From the NCBI GenBank assembly GCA_033675265.1, contig JAUJYZ010000048.1, forward strand, positions 37,953 through 101,952: DNA of 64,000 nt. The letters are read 5' to 3'. Source of the stretch: Actinostola sp. cb2023. Its lineage: Eukaryota > Cnidaria > Anthozoa > Actiniaria > Actinostolidae. The notes under the pieces were generated by a model. The model did no database searches. It was not told the origin of the DNA and saw nothing but the letters and a program-made list of their open reading frames with translations. Positions 11,706 through 23,345 of the stretch are shown in pieces; positions within the stretch are counted from its first letter, which is position 1, and every line of letters begins with the position of its first letter. The translations under genes were made by a program, and so were the position numbers.

Positions 11706-12227
11706 CAGTCAACTCTCCGCTAACGGACACTCTCGTAAGCGGACAGCTCTACTTACGGACACTTTTTCAAATCCCCGTTTTACCTCCCAGTCAAACTCTG
11801 TATTTACACATTCCCGTAAGCCGACACTCTCTCGTAAGCGGACGCGGACACCTTTGAAAAATGAAAATTTGATTTTTCTTTTGTTTACGCTCTCTCGTAA
11901 GCGGACACACCATATAATAATGGACTTTCGGCAATGGAATTTGTCTTTAATTTGCAATAAATCAACAAAAATATGACCTTTTACAGAGCAACAGAACAGT
12001 GGGGATCGGTTTTGTCAAATCTCCATTTGTTCGTGGGGAAGCAAGGTGTACGTTTTAGTTGCTATTTTTCTCTACCGATTAAAACGTAATTAACTCTCCC
12101 GTAAGCGGACATCCACCCTATTTTTCTTTGGTGTCCGCTTACGGGAATAGTTCTCATAAGCGGACAGCTCTACTAACGGACACTTTTTTCAATTCCCGAG
12201 GGTGTCCACTTACGAGAGAGTTGACTG
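11706..12227. mobile_element. pogo/Tigger-like MITE, 522 bp
   Basis: Ends are CAGTCAACTCTC and GAGAGTTGACTG, each bordered by TA (11704-11705, 12228-12229). Inside each end are several copies of CTCTCGTAAGCGGACA in both orientations, as expected for transposase-binding subterminal repeats. The interior encodes nothing. TA target sites and these ends fit Tc1/mariner-pogo elements. Confidence 0.8.
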
Positions 12228-12647
12228 TAGTTTGTTGAGCCGAATCAACTGATCCTTCCAAGATCAATCTTCCTGAACCCATAAATCCACTATGGATTCA
12301 CGTCAGGGAGCCATCAATGTCTGGATTTGAGAGGGTTGTCCAATACACACAACCAGATACGGATGGAGAAACCGATTTTACCATCGGTAACTAATGGTGA
12401 ATTGATACATGGAACCCATTACTGTTTGGCTTTATGTTAATTAGCGCACGCGCAAAGCATAATGATAAGAGACTTAGTGTTTTATTATTGAAGTGTAATT
12501 TTTTCTGCGTGGTTTTCACCAATAGAACCATCGGTACCACTCGTACGGACGGTACGGATTTTGATGGCCCTTGTGAAAATAATTCGTTTATTTAAAAAAA
12601 AATTGGAATGCATCTTTATTAGATCAAGTTGCGTTTAGTTGATAAAC

Positions 12648-13332
12648 AGAGGGCCCTTAGAAAATGGAACCGATGGAACGAACCGTACCGATGGTAAAAC
12701 AAAAAGTCCGATGGTGAATGGTGTTCTCCGATGGTTCGAATGGTGAATTTTTTTTTGGAACCCTGTGTAATATGTCATGTTGGTTGATAGAGGAAATAGA
12801 GGGCCCTTAGAAAATGGTACCGATGGAACGAACCGTACCGATGGTGAAACAAAAAGTCCGATGGTGTTTTCCGATGGTTCGAATGCTGAAAAAAAAATTG
12901 GGAACCCTGTGTAATATGTCATGTTGGTTAACAGAGGAAACAGAGGGCCCTTAGAAAATGGAACCGATGGAACGAATCGTACCGATGGTGAAACAAAAAG
13001 TTCGATGGTGAATGGTGTTCTCCGATGGTTCGAATGGTGAAATTTTTTTTTGGAACCCTGTGTAATATGTCATGTTGGTTGATAGAGGAAACAGAGGGCC
13101 CTTAGAAAATGGTACCGATGGAACGAACCGTACCGATGGTAAAACAAAAAGTGCGATGGTGAATGGTGTTGTCCGATGGTTCGAGTGGTGAAAAAAAAAT
13201 TGGGAACCCTGTGTAATATGTCCTGTTGGTTAACAGAGGAAACAGAGGGCCCTTAGAAAATGGTACGGATGGAACGAACCGTACCGATGGTAAAACAAAA
13301 AGTCCGATGGTGAATGGTGTTCTCCGATGGTA
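12648..13332 (+). repeat. 150-bp tandem array, about 4.6 units
   Basis: Units begin at 12648, 12798, 12942, 13093 and 13244 with AGAGGGCCCTTAGAAAATGG. Each holds several CCGATGGT words and a poly-T or poly-A stretch of variable length. The same CCATCGGT and CCGATGGT words appear upstream (12360-12560), so the array may have grown from that unit. No coding. Confidence 0.9.
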
Positions 13333-14980
13333 GAGTAAGGTTAATGTTGCTTAACAGACGTCTGACAGATCTGAAACTATGTTTGGCGGTGAATCTTTAT
13401 ACCTTCGTGGATTTGAAGATATGCGTTTTATTCCATAACTGTCAGAGGCCTGCACAGTCTGTAATTATCACTGTATTAAGGTATCAATCCAACGGGTTTT
13501 TTTTTTGACAATCCAATCAAATTGAATATTATCTATCATCTCCAAAACAACTGAATTTAAAGATATTTTTTCCCTAAGAAGTTATAATCACAAAAACGAA
13601 TTTTGGATTTCATTTGATGCAAAAAGATATTGACAAGCAAGATGTCAACAGCACTCACGCAACAGACTTTCCACAAAGCTTCAGATGCGAAGAAAGTATC
13701 CAAAAATCGTAACTGCTCACTCCAAATATCCTTGCATAACAATGCCAAACCACTCACGGTCAAAGTGCTCTTATTTCCCGCTAGCAGTAACTTTGTTGTC
13801 CTGACTCGTTGTGTTATGTTGTTACAAACTGTAAGGCGATCTTCTTTTGACTGCCATTCATATGTCATCAGGTATTGAATCATCAATCTCAAAACATCAG
13901 AACAGTTTCGTATTTTTCATGTTATGGTACATAGTAGCTTGCAACTAATCAAAAAGGAAAGTAGCTTGCAACTAATCAAAAAGGAAAGCATCAACATAGG
14001 TTATCCGGGGGGGGGGGGGGGGGGGGGGGATTTGTTCACTCGATGTCAGTTATTTTTGAAAGCTTTTTGATTTATTAGCTTCTAAAGGTTTTGTTAATTA
14101 TACATTTCTGTGATCAAATTCTATGAGTTCTATGAATTAAAAGTATTTATGGCAGTATACTTCTAGTGAATCTGTTAACTGTGGTTCCATTCGCGCAAAA
14201 CGAATATTACACGTGATGTTGCCAATGTGCCGAAATGTGCTAATGTGTAAATGTACTACCGGAAGTGTAACGAACTGACTATCCGTTGAACACTCTCTTT
14301 TTATAAATCCATGTGACACTGACACTGTGACACTAGCGGAAGTGAATCTATCCCTTGAACATCTCTTTCTTAAAATCGCTGTGACACTAGCGGCAGTGAA
14401 ACGAACTATCCGTTGACACTAGCGGAAGTAAAAGAATCCCAAACCATCTCATATCTCGCATGATAACACATTTCCTCTTTGGCGCGAATTTTGCGCGGGA
14501 AGATTTTGATCATCCAACACAAGCTTATCTATCTCTATCTTGATATTGAAATAGCGACTGTCATCCACTATACATATATTATCACTTTTCCGTGAACCGA
14601 AGAGCCGAAGTCGTCGTACGCTACAGGCCCTTGGGGGGTACTCAGGGTAAAGTCGTTATTTTATCGCTAATGGCAGGGCTTGGAAGAGAAGTTCATATCA
14701 AGAAAGACATGTCATCATGTGGTCTGTAAATCTAATGTTCTCAAAAATCCCTTCGGTGGAACATGCCGAAAATTAGGATTAAAGATTTCATGATTTCACC
14801 ACAGGATCCGGGGTCGAGCAAAATGAATTATATTTTTAAAAAAACATTTATCCGACTTTTTTCTTTTCTTTTTAATTTCCAAGATCTTCAATATTATTTC
14901 TGTTGTGGTTGAAGTTCACTTTATTAGCACAAAAGTACTTGTGAAATGCAGGGAAAATTTCCCTAGGATGACCTTTACGA
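13333..14980. other. No gene; small repeats
   Basis: A minus-strand 111-codon frame (13557-13892) has no motif I know. A 27-bp direct repeat lies at about 13934-13987, followed by a poly-G tract at 14008-14029. At 14180-14430 the phrase GACACTAGCGGAAGTGAA recurs with variations. Confidence 0.45.
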
Positions 14981-14984
14981 CAGA

Positions 14985-17250
14985 ACAAGTCGTAGTCTAA
15001 TTTTGCATTTTTGCACTCTGAAAAAAATGGCCAATATAGTAACATTTTCCTTTTAAAACTACAAAATGATACCAAAATTGATATTTTATCATTTGTCATT
15101 TTTTTGCTTCTTTGATGGTAGTCTATAAAATACTAAAATCTGGCATTATTATGAAATCAAGTTTTAAACTGAAGAATGAAATTACAATTCCTCCAGAAAA
15201 GAACAACATTCTGTTTGTTCTCTTATTTTGAATTACAAAATTTGAGAAAATGATCAAAATGAATGAAACTATTAATCAATTAGAAAATTACTATTAAAAT
15301 GACCCAATTTCATAAATTTATGAATCCAGTCCAAGACCTGACTGAAATCAGTCCAAGACCTGACTGAAATTTCATAAATTTATGAACCCAGTCCAAGACC
15401 TGACTGAAATTTCATAAATTTATGAACCCAGACCAAGACCTGACTGAAATTTCATAAATTTATGAACCCAGACCAAGACCTGACTGAGATTTCATAAATT
15501 TATGAACCCAGTCCAAGACCTGACTGAAATTTCATAAATTTATGAACCCAGTCCAAGACCTGACCGAAATTTCATAAATTTATGAACCCAGACCAAGACC
15601 TGACTGAGATTTCATAAATTTATGAACCCAGTCCAAGACCTGACTGAGATTTCATAAATTTATGAACCCAGTCCAAGACCTGACTGAGATTTCATAAATT
15701 TATGTACCCAGCCTTGAAGACCTGATCGATTTCATAAATTTATGAACCCAGTCCAAGACCTGATCGATTTCATAAATTTATGAACCCAGTCCAAGACCTG
15801 ATCGATTTCATAAATTTATGAACCCAGTCCAAGACCTGATTGATTTCATAAATTTATGAACCCAGTCCAAGACCTGATCGATTTCATAAATTTATGAACC
15901 CAGTCCAGGACGTGATCGATTTCATAAATTTATGAACCCAGTCCAAGACCTGATCGATTTCATAAATTTATGAACCCAGTCCAGGACGTGATCGATTTCA
16001 TAAATTTATGAACCCAGTCCAGGACGTGATCGATTTCATAAATTTATGAACCCAGTCCAAGACCTGATCGATTTCATAAATTTATGAACCCAGTCCAGGA
16101 CGTGATCGATTTCATAAATTTATGAACCCAGTCCAAGACCTGATCGATTTCATAAATTTATGAACCCAGTCCAGGACGTGATCGATGTTTAGTTTCGCCA
16201 CGCAACGCTCAAATCTAAACAACTAGTGTTCGACTGGCTTGGTAAAATAACTTACGCCGTGCTTACGGTGCATGTAAATTATTTTTATATATACTGAATA
16301 TACATGACAATTCTATCATGAAAATAATAGCAAAATATTGTTATGATATTCTTTCATTATTTGATAGTTATATTTTTTAGTTTATGTTACTGCACGTTTT
16401 GAAATTTTGTGTAAGCACCTTATCCTATGTACCTATGTTAGTATTTGATGGAATAAAGTTAGTATTTTAATATTGTAAATCTTTCTCTAAACTCAAACGT
16501 TTTGGTTTCACTTCACGTTTACTATGTGGTGTATAATAGACCTAATAGACAGTACTAAACACTATCTTCAGTAAGTACTTACAAGCTTTTAAAATACGCT
16601 AGTGTATCAAAATGTAAATAAGTTTATAATTATGCGTACAGTATAAAGATCAAGTTCAAATTACGTACGTCGGTCTTTGCGCCAAATAATTTAAACTTCT
16701 TGAATTATACAAGTAGAAAAGATATGTTGCCCTCACCTGGTTTCAGTTGTCGATTAAAGTAAGCTGGATATGAGTTCTCTTGTCCGCTTTCATCGTTTGC
16801 TGCTGTTAATCGTCTCCTGTACTTGGCGCCAAAATTGTAAATATTTTATCTAGTTGAATTACCCACTCGCTGTCCTTCCAGTTCATCACACTTTATAGCA
16901 AACATGATCTACAGTCGTGGCTATGTGACTTTGTTTATCGTTATTTGCCAAAATTATGGGAAAAACTGGTCCATCTTGCTACAGCCGAGCTAGGCCGCCG
17001 ATACTCCGGTACTTTGAATCAACATGCGCGCTTTGACCCCGTCGCTGTATCATGTCACAGAAATGTCAAAGTTTTACTTCCGGTGATCTTATGCAATACA
17101 CGGCCATGAGCCCTATTAATCACGTAACAACACAGGTCTAAATATTGACGACAAAAAAATATTTTGGCTCGAACAAAATCGTACAACGAGTTTAAAAACG
17201 CTTAGTAGGGAAAATAGTGCCGTTTGAATAAATTTGGCATTCACAAACGC
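14985..17250 (-). mobile_element. Minisatellite-bearing element, copy 1
   Basis: The flanks on both sides of a palindromic minisatellite match 40650-43255 in reverse complement: 14985-15027 pairs with 43212-43255, and 16190-17250 with 40650-41520. The shared flank holds a possible exon on the minus strand (about 16736-16835) with a GTGAGG donor, identical in sequence to copy 2. A 54-bp segment recurs as a direct repeat (17048-17101 and 17277-17330). No transposase is visible. It probably is a non-autonomous transposon or a segment of a larger one; the superfamily is unknown. Confidence 0.7.
15309..16186. repeat. Palindromic minisatellite array, copy 1 (about 22 units)
   Basis: Each unit contains the perfect 16-bp palindrome TTCATAAATTTATGAA followed by CCCAGTCCAAGACCTG and a short variable tail. 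Two unit types occur: 40 bp (tail ACTGAAAT) and 38 bp (tail ATCGAT). Here the 40-bp type fills the left half and the 38-bp type the right half, with a sub-variant CCAGGACGTGATCGAT inside the latter. Confidence 0.95.
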
Positions 17251-17547
17251 GGCTTACATTGATAATTTTGAATACTATCATGTCACAGAGATGTCAAGGT
17301 TTTACTTCCGGTGATCTTATGCAATACAGTCGAAGCTCCCGAGGTCGCACTAGAGCCAAGTTTTCGCAATGTTCTAACATTTCTAGAGCAATTTGTTACC
17401 TGAAACATGTTCGCAACAATCGAATACAAATTGATTGAGGTCGCACTGTGATTAAATAATCCCTAACGCAATGAAGATAGGATATTATCGCGTGACAGCT
17501 TGCACTTTTGGCGCGCAATCTGTGATTTTTCTCTCCTCCTCTGTTCT

Positions 17548-18355
17548 AATGCACCTATCAAAGTTAACCCCGTGGGGGGGGAGTGCGGGCAAGGGGTGGG
17601 GATTTGAAAGTGTTGGAGGTCCCCTCAGTCGGGCATTTGATTGTTTGTTGCGTCCCGAGGGTCGAGGCATTTGATCTGACCGTGAAGTGACTGAGCTCTA
17701 GTTGCAGGCGTGGTTACCAAGCATCTGTACATGTGCTTTCGGTACTTCGGTACTTTCAGTACTTGCAGTTCGAAAAGAACCAAGAGGTGAGTTTATATTG
17801 AGACTTTTATCTGCAATTTTCAATCATCATACAAGAAATTGTTTGTTTTGAGGAAGTATGTACTCCCAGGTATATAATTGGACAGAAATATCAAGTGTTT
17901 GTACATTAAAAACGGCTGGTTTGCCATGTATGACCGACCGATTCAGCGATTGTGCACGTCATGCCAAAAGGAAGAACCTGATGGCCAAGAACAGCCAATT
18001 TATTAGATTTGCTGTGACAGTTGTGGCCTTTGGCACCATATGGTTTGCGTTGGAATTTATGGCGATGAAACACCAGATCACTGGCAGTGCTCTACCTGTA
18101 TGGAGTCATGGGAGGAGTGAAGGGCATGTTTTCTATTTGTTCCCTCACTACTTTCAAGAGAAAAAAAGAGATGACATGTTTTGAATGGATATGGAAATAG
18201 TTGTTTCTGCCCTTCGGGGTGGGTCTTTTTTCATTCATTTGATCTGAATTTGTTTCCTCACCCTCGGGATTTTGAACAAAATTTGTAGCTCTTGATCAAA
18301 TCCCCACCCCTTGCCCGCACTCCCCCCCCCTCAGGGTTAACTTTGATAGGTGCAT
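17548..18355. mobile_element. 808-bp TIR element carrying a broken PHD finger
   Basis: About 60 bp of inverted repeat bound it, starting TGCACCTATCAAAGTTAACC on the left and the reverse on the right, including a G-rich run. TAA flanks both ends, which fits the TWA target site of PIF/Harbinger elements. It lies between the outermost of the nested GGTCGCACT termini. Its only recognisable content is the PHD-like segment listed separately. Confidence 0.65.
17953..18099 (+). pseudogene. PHD-type zinc finger with one in-frame stop
   Basis: The frame shows the C4HC3 spacing of a PHD finger: CTSC, then ICCDSCGLWHHMVC, then WQCSTC. All eight zinc ligands are present over 49 codons. A TAG codon at 18004-18006 interrupts the first loop. 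PHD fingers read histone tails in host proteins and also occur in some transposon proteins. Upstream codons remain open for a short distance, but no start or partner domain is visible. It could be an exon captured by the surrounding TIR element. Confidence 0.65.
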
Positions 18356-18767
18356 AATAGACGACACAAATGGATGTTGTGGTTCTGTCGTTTGAGACAA
18401 TACGGTGTAATTTGCCGTTCCACATTGATTATCTTGCAATTACAGGTTCATACTGATCAATATATTGCAACTTTACGGCCGGTTGTTTGAATTCATGTTT
18501 CACATTTTTATCAAAGAAAAACAAGGTTTTGTTTGTTGTATGTGGAAAGTTGCTTGAGAGCAGCACTTCGGCGCCTTTGAAGATTTGTACAGAACGACAA
18601 GTTTTGAAAAAGTTGAAAAAAGTCGGTCGCACTTGGCGTTGTTCACTGTTGACAGAATTTTGACAGTTTCTTGACTTATCTAGCGGATGACCGCCTGCCG
18701 TCTGAAAATTAAGCTACTAAATCAGAAAGATTTTAAATCAGAAAGCAGGAGAGCGGTATTTAGGTTT

Positions 18768-18917
18768 ATAGAGTGCAATTTAGAAAAGTTTGAAAACTAA
18801 ATAACTAATTAGTACTAAATAGCACTAATTAAACAATAGAAAACTAGAAATAGCACTATTTACCCGGTACTAATCAAAATTAGTACTATTTCACGCTTTT
18901 CTAAATTGCACTCTACT
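18768..18917. mobile_element. Short MITE, about 148 bp
   Basis: The inverted ends GAGTGCAATTTAGAAAAG bound a segment of short AT-rich repeats (TAGTACTAAATAG-like). TA borders both ends, so a Tc1/mariner-type target site is likely. No coding. Confidence 0.65.
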
Positions 18918-18960
18918 AGTCTACCTAGTTCATGCTGCCGTTAAGAATGGCTTTAGGTAT

Positions 18961-20791
18961 GGGTCGCACTAGGACAATTTTGGTGTAATTTTGTTTGCTT
19001 ATGACTGGGAGCAGTGAGCTGGTGCTCAAAAGCGTCACAAAATGATTTTTTTTGAAAATACAAAATATGAAATTTCGTTTATGTAAAATTGTAGACAATA
19101 ACGAAGAACATCAGAATCGATATTTTTCATTTATTATTATTAAAATAACATCTATTATTCTGGCCATCAATGGAATAATCCGCGTGTGGCCTGGTAACGA
19201 GTCTAAACACATCTTATTCTATTTGTGAAAAACTGCTATAAATTTTAGCATGATCATAAAATATTAGTGTTAAATACGAGAATTAAGGTAATTCCCTTGT
19301 TTTGCATTGCGCACGCTCAATTGCGCACGATTCTGAAGCTCGCGCGAGCTTGCGCACATTGGAGACCATTGGAAATCGTTAAATATTTCAAGTGTAACTG
19401 ACGTTTTTTCAAAAGAAATCGAAAACGAGAATGGTGGCCCCCATTTTTTTGAGTTCTTTAATAATCGGTGCTGCGTATTATATATCGAAATATGAAGGAA
19501 CGTTTATTGGATAAATTTTCAAACATTTAGATGAGAATAGTTAAAGCGTACGATTTCTGGACGCACATACTTGCATGTTTCGTTAATATTTCAACAATCA
19601 TAGTCATTCAATTACTTTGATTGATTTAGTAGAAGTAAACTTAGAATTATATGTAATCTATGTTGTAAGGAAGTTCTTTGGACCGAGAAAAAAGGTTTTT
19701 CATTACAACTTCCGGTTGCTACCACATTTGGCTATACACCTATAAATTGATATATTTGAAGAGCATCTAGCGCGAAAACGAGAATGGTGACCCGCTCTTT
19801 TTATTGCAGTTTTTAAATATCCATTACATAATTAATGTCCATGCAAAGTTTCAGAACAAAGTTATTGGCAAAACTTATTTTAAGGAATTATAAAGAGCCG
19901 AAAAGGTTTTGCGTGACTACGTGTTGTATTATGCAAATCATTGGCCTTTGTGTCGACAAAAAATTCAGGAAACTTCCTAGGGTAACAGAAAAATACAATT
20001 AACCAGTGTAAGATATTTTTTTTACCGCCATACTATTATATGCTGAATGGACAACTTGCTCCCAAAGATCTGTTGAAATCCTGATTGAAGTACTGGCATT
20101 AAAGCGCGAAATTTGAAAGACAAATGATGTTTTGATTGTATTTTTTTGTCTGTCGACAGATGCATTCAGTCAACTTTGATGTTATATAATTACTGAAGTA
20201 TAAGTCCGATTTTAAACAGAGGAACGCCAAATTGTTAATAAATTAATGGACTTTATATTTTTCTGTATAGTTTCTGATTTTTTATCTGCATTTGATTTTT
20301 TTTTCGTCAAAACATATAGTTATGTAGAAAATCGGAACAAAAGGGGACACCTAATCTTTCATTGAAAACTTCCGCAATAATCTACAAACCAAAACGTCTT
20401 TAAGGAATTGACACTAAATATGTTTTTCTCTCATATCTCTACTTATTCTAGCAGCAGCACGTTTTTATTCGACTCTATTATAAAGACGAAATTCAGTGAG
20501 ACAGCCGTGTACAGCTCTAAATATGTGACGGGGGACATGCAGTCCTTCCTAATTGCATATCCAGATTTCACTCTAAATACAGTTTTATAGTTATGTTTTT
20601 ACTTACTAAGCGATAATTTTATCATTTCTTGTCAAAATTGTGCTGAAATAATTGTCATTTCTCTACCCGATTACAGTAAGATCATCATGACAATTCAAAC
20701 GTTCCACATAAGTTGACTTTGAGCACCAGCTCACTGCTCCCAGTCTTATCCAATTAAATCTATCATCACGAGACGATTCCTAGTGCGACCC
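18961..20791. mobile_element. Inner TIR element, about 1.8 kb
   Basis: The ends GGGTCGCACTAGGA and TCCTAGTGCGACCC match over 14 bp. A second inverted block (about 19001-19030 and 20717-20745, GACTGGGAGCAGTGAGCTGG) lies just inside. No transposase is encoded. It sits 5' of the Harbinger Myb-like gene and shares the terminal word with the larger surrounding element, so it may be a non-autonomous relative nested in it. Confidence 0.55.
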
Positions 20792-21009
20792 TAAATTTGT
20801 CCGTCCACCAAAACTTTGCCGACTGACCAAAATATCAAAGGAGCCGTCGAACACTGGTAGAGCAGGATTTTTTAGCTTTTTTTCCAGACCAACAATAGAA
20901 ATGCTTGGACAACTGTCACCACTTGTCACCCTTTTCATAAACCAGAACCCCGATATCTGATAAGAGAATAATTCGCGGGAATTCTGTGTCTTGTTCGTCG
21001 AGTCTCAAC

Positions 21010-21888
21010 ATGGACGGTCGGGGATTTTACTCGCAGTTCAATTCTTTTTACAACGATCAATATGCGTATCCAACACACTATGAAATACAACAGCAGGCTC
21101 CACAAGCGTCTAATTTTCAACAAGTACAATATCCAGTGCAAGTAGGGGCTAGTAATGTTCCTCGCCTGAATGTGCATCCAACAGCAGCACAAGCTTCTAC
21201 CAGTACTGCAACTCAAGATTCCCCCGAGGCTGAAAGCGACTCTTCTGGCCATGGGAAGCGCGTGTATGAAAAGTGGACGCAAGAGGAGCAGAAATTGCTA
21301 GTCAATTTGTGGGCTGAGGACTTCGACCGCATCGAAAGCAAAGACTCGCGAAAAGTATGGGACGAGATTGCTGATAAAATCAACAAGAACTGCAAAGCCA
21401 AGAGGTCGAAGCGATCTACAGACAAATTTCAAAAGAAAATGAAATACCTGCTGGACAGATATAAAAAGGCGAAAGATTGGAATTCGAAGCAGACCGGAGG
21501 AAATAGAAAGAAGTCCATTTTCTATGATGAAATTGACGAGGTTTTGGGTTGCCGTGAAATCGTCGCGCTTAAACACGTGGAAGAAGCCGGCTCAAGTGCA
21601 TCAAATACATGTACTGCCGAATCAAGCTCAACATCCTACAGCGACGAAGAGGATATTCAAGACCGAAAAGTAAAGCGCACTGAGAGAAAAAAAAATCGAA
21701 AGAGGGCAATAGAAGAAGAGGCCGAAGAAGAAGAAAGAAAGCTGATGAAGTCCGCTGTGTCAGGACTTGAAGCACAGCGAAGTGACATGAACTCGTTTGT
21801 GCAAAACTTTAATCGTATTCAAACGGACCAGTTGAATACTATGAACACTTTGGTTGGCGCCCTCACAAAATTCTTAGAAAAGCAGTAG
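21010..21888 (+). CDS. Harbinger Myb/SANT-like DNA-binding protein
   Basis: The product has 292 aa from the ATG at 21010. This gene supplies the DNA-binding partner that helps a Harbinger nuclease reach the nucleus and the transposon ends. Visible parts: a Q/Y-rich N-terminus (residues 1-60), a Ser/Thr linker, and a Myb/SANT-like trihelix at about residues 85-177 starting YEKWTQEEQKLLVNLWAEDF. After that come an acidic Ser-rich stretch, a strongly basic block (DRKVKRTERKKNRKR) that could be a nuclear localisation signal, and a C-terminal coiled coil. It converges with the nuclease gene on the other strand, 224 bp away. AATAAA at 22103-22108 can serve as its polyadenylation signal. The frame is intact with no lesions. 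Its role is known from the family; activity here is inferred. Confidence 0.85.
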   Translation: MDGRGFYSQFNSFYNDQYAYPTHYEIQQQAPQASNFQQVQYPVQVGASNVPRLNVHPTAAQASTSTATQDSPEAESDSSGHGKRVYEKWTQEEQKLLVNLWAEDFDRIESKDSRKVWDEIADKINKNCKAKRSKRSTDKFQKKMKYLLDRYKKAKDWNSKQTGGNRKKSIFYDEIDEVLGCREIVALKHVEEAGSSASNTCTAESSSTSYSDEEDIQDRKVKRTERKKNRKRAIEEEAEEEERKLMKSAVSGLEAQRSDMNSFVQNFNRIQTDQLNTMNTLVGALTKFLEKQ

Positions 21889-22112
21889 CTATATAATATG
21901 GAACTCACATTGTACCAGAGCTCAGACTGTACGTATTTTTATAATGTTTTTATTATATGCTGTTAATGTTTTACATCGGTGATCAAAGTTAGGATCATGC
22001 TGATATCCAAAGAAATATTGTACTTCATTGAACAAGTTGATTTAATACATTGATTTAGTACATTCTGTCAAGAACAAAACAATATTTTTAAATGTTCATT
22101 TGAATAAACTAG

Positions 22113-23345
22113 TTAAGCAATGAAATTCTTGAGGTTTTCTCTAATATCATCCCCATCCCTAAGGACGTTTACAGCTTGGTTAGGAGGGAGAGGATCATGA
22201 TCGTTGTCATAGTCATCGTCCCAGTCATCGCCAAATCGAATGCAAAGATTATGAAGGACTGCGCATGCAATAGTACATTTAATTGCAAATTCGATGCCAC
22301 TGTCAAAGCGTTTTTGAAGAACACGCCATCGACTCTTTAGTAGTCCAAATGCACATTCAACTTTAACTCTAGCCGAAGACAGCTCTTTGTTAAAATTGAT
22401 TTCGTCTCGATCTCTCGTACCTTCAGGATACGGTTTAATCAGCCAGGGACTGTTTGGGTAGGCACTATCGCCAACAAGGTAAGGGCCGATCGTGTGGCCA
22501 TTGATATTAATAGTTGGTTCAGTTAGGATTTGCCTGGCTTCAGCTTTATCAAAAATTGTACTGCGTCTTAAGACCCTACTGTCGTGCATCGCTCCAGGAT
22601 ATCCGCATGAAAAATCCATGAAAAGCTTTCTACCATCAACAATAGCTTGAATAATAAAATCGTACTGCTGGTATCGGCTGAAGTAATCAGCTTTGCTTTC
22701 TATGGGTGCTTTTATTCGTACGTGAGAACCATCGATAGCACCCGCAATATTTGGAAGGTCAGAGAGATCTTCAAACGTATCTATAGCTGCTGTTGTTTCC
22801 GCGGCAGTTTCTGGAAACTTGATCACTTCATTTCGAAGCTCATATAGCCCTTCTACCACGTCTTGTACTGCCTCAATAACTGTCGCTTTTCCTACGTTAA
22901 AAACTGGACCGATGCTAACATACGAATTGCCATGACCAAGACGATATAGACCCAAAGCAAGAACCATTTCAGGAGTAATTGCGTCCCTGAATCGTGTATT
23001 TTGTCTCACCAATCGAGGACCAAGCATATTTAACATAATGTTAAAAGTATCCTTTTTAAGTCGTACTTGCTGGCGAAAATAATCTCGAGGGATATTTGGA
23101 TCATTATAATGCAGTTCAAACCAAGAATTTATTGGACGAGGAACTGTCCAGGCGTATGGATGGCGGCGATATCTTCGACGAAGACGTCTTCTCCTCCGCA
23201 TATACATAGAAAATACCAAAGCAAATGCATCGTTTGACCATCTCTGGTGCAAAATTACGAAAAGAATTGCTTGCTGAAGTTGAAGTTGCAAATAAAGGAT
23301 GTAGAAAAGGCTTAAAGTTATCGTGAGTGCTTCGACTGGGCGCAT
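22113..23345 (-). CDS. Harbinger DDE nuclease (HARBI1-like)
   Basis: A 410-aa intact protein. DDE-type nucleases of this family cut at the transposon ends and join them to a TWA target. The catalytic positions are visible: D205 in GAIDGSHVRI, D293 in VGDSAYP and E330 in VECAFGLLKSRW. The conserved GAMHDSR motif lies at 251-257. The N-terminus has a hydrophobic stretch (about 8-30) and an Arg-rich block (50-61), as in several HARBI1 relatives; the true start could be M47 or M49. A TTTATT at 21949-21954 gives a minus-strand polyadenylation signal. No stop or frameshift interrupts it, so with its Myb-like partner this copy could be functional. A domesticated HARBI1 is less likely because the partner and terminal repeats are nearby. 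Confidence 0.92.
   Translation of the reverse strand: MRPVEALTITLSLFYILYLQLQLQQAILFVILHQRWSNDAFALVFSMYMRRRRRLRRRYRRHPYAWTVPRPINSWFELHYNDPNIPRDYFRQQVRLKKDTFNIMLNMLGPRLVRQNTRFRDAITPEMVLALGLYRLGHGNSYVSIGPVFNVGKATVIEAVQDVVEGLYELRNEVIKFPETAAETTAAIDTFEDLSDLPNIAGAIDGSHVRIKAPIESKADYFSRYQQYDFIIQAIVDGRKLFMDFSCGYPGAMHDSRVLRRSTIFDKAEARQILTEPTININGHTIGPYLVGDSAYPNSPWLIKPYPEGTRDRDEINFNKELSSARVKVECAFGLLKSRWRVLQKRFDSGIEFAIKCTIACAVLHNLCIRFGDDWDDDYDNDHDPLPPNQAVNVLRDGDDIRENLKNFIA

Noticed and set aside
13557..13892. 111-codon minus-strand frame as a gene
   Set aside because: Not recognisable and overlapped by an equally long plus-strand frame; left as unannotated.
15309..16186. CRISPR-like array of regularly spaced repeats
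   Set aside because: The units are contiguous with no unique spacers, the same array occurs inverted elsewhere, and the genome is eukaryotic. It is a minisatellite.
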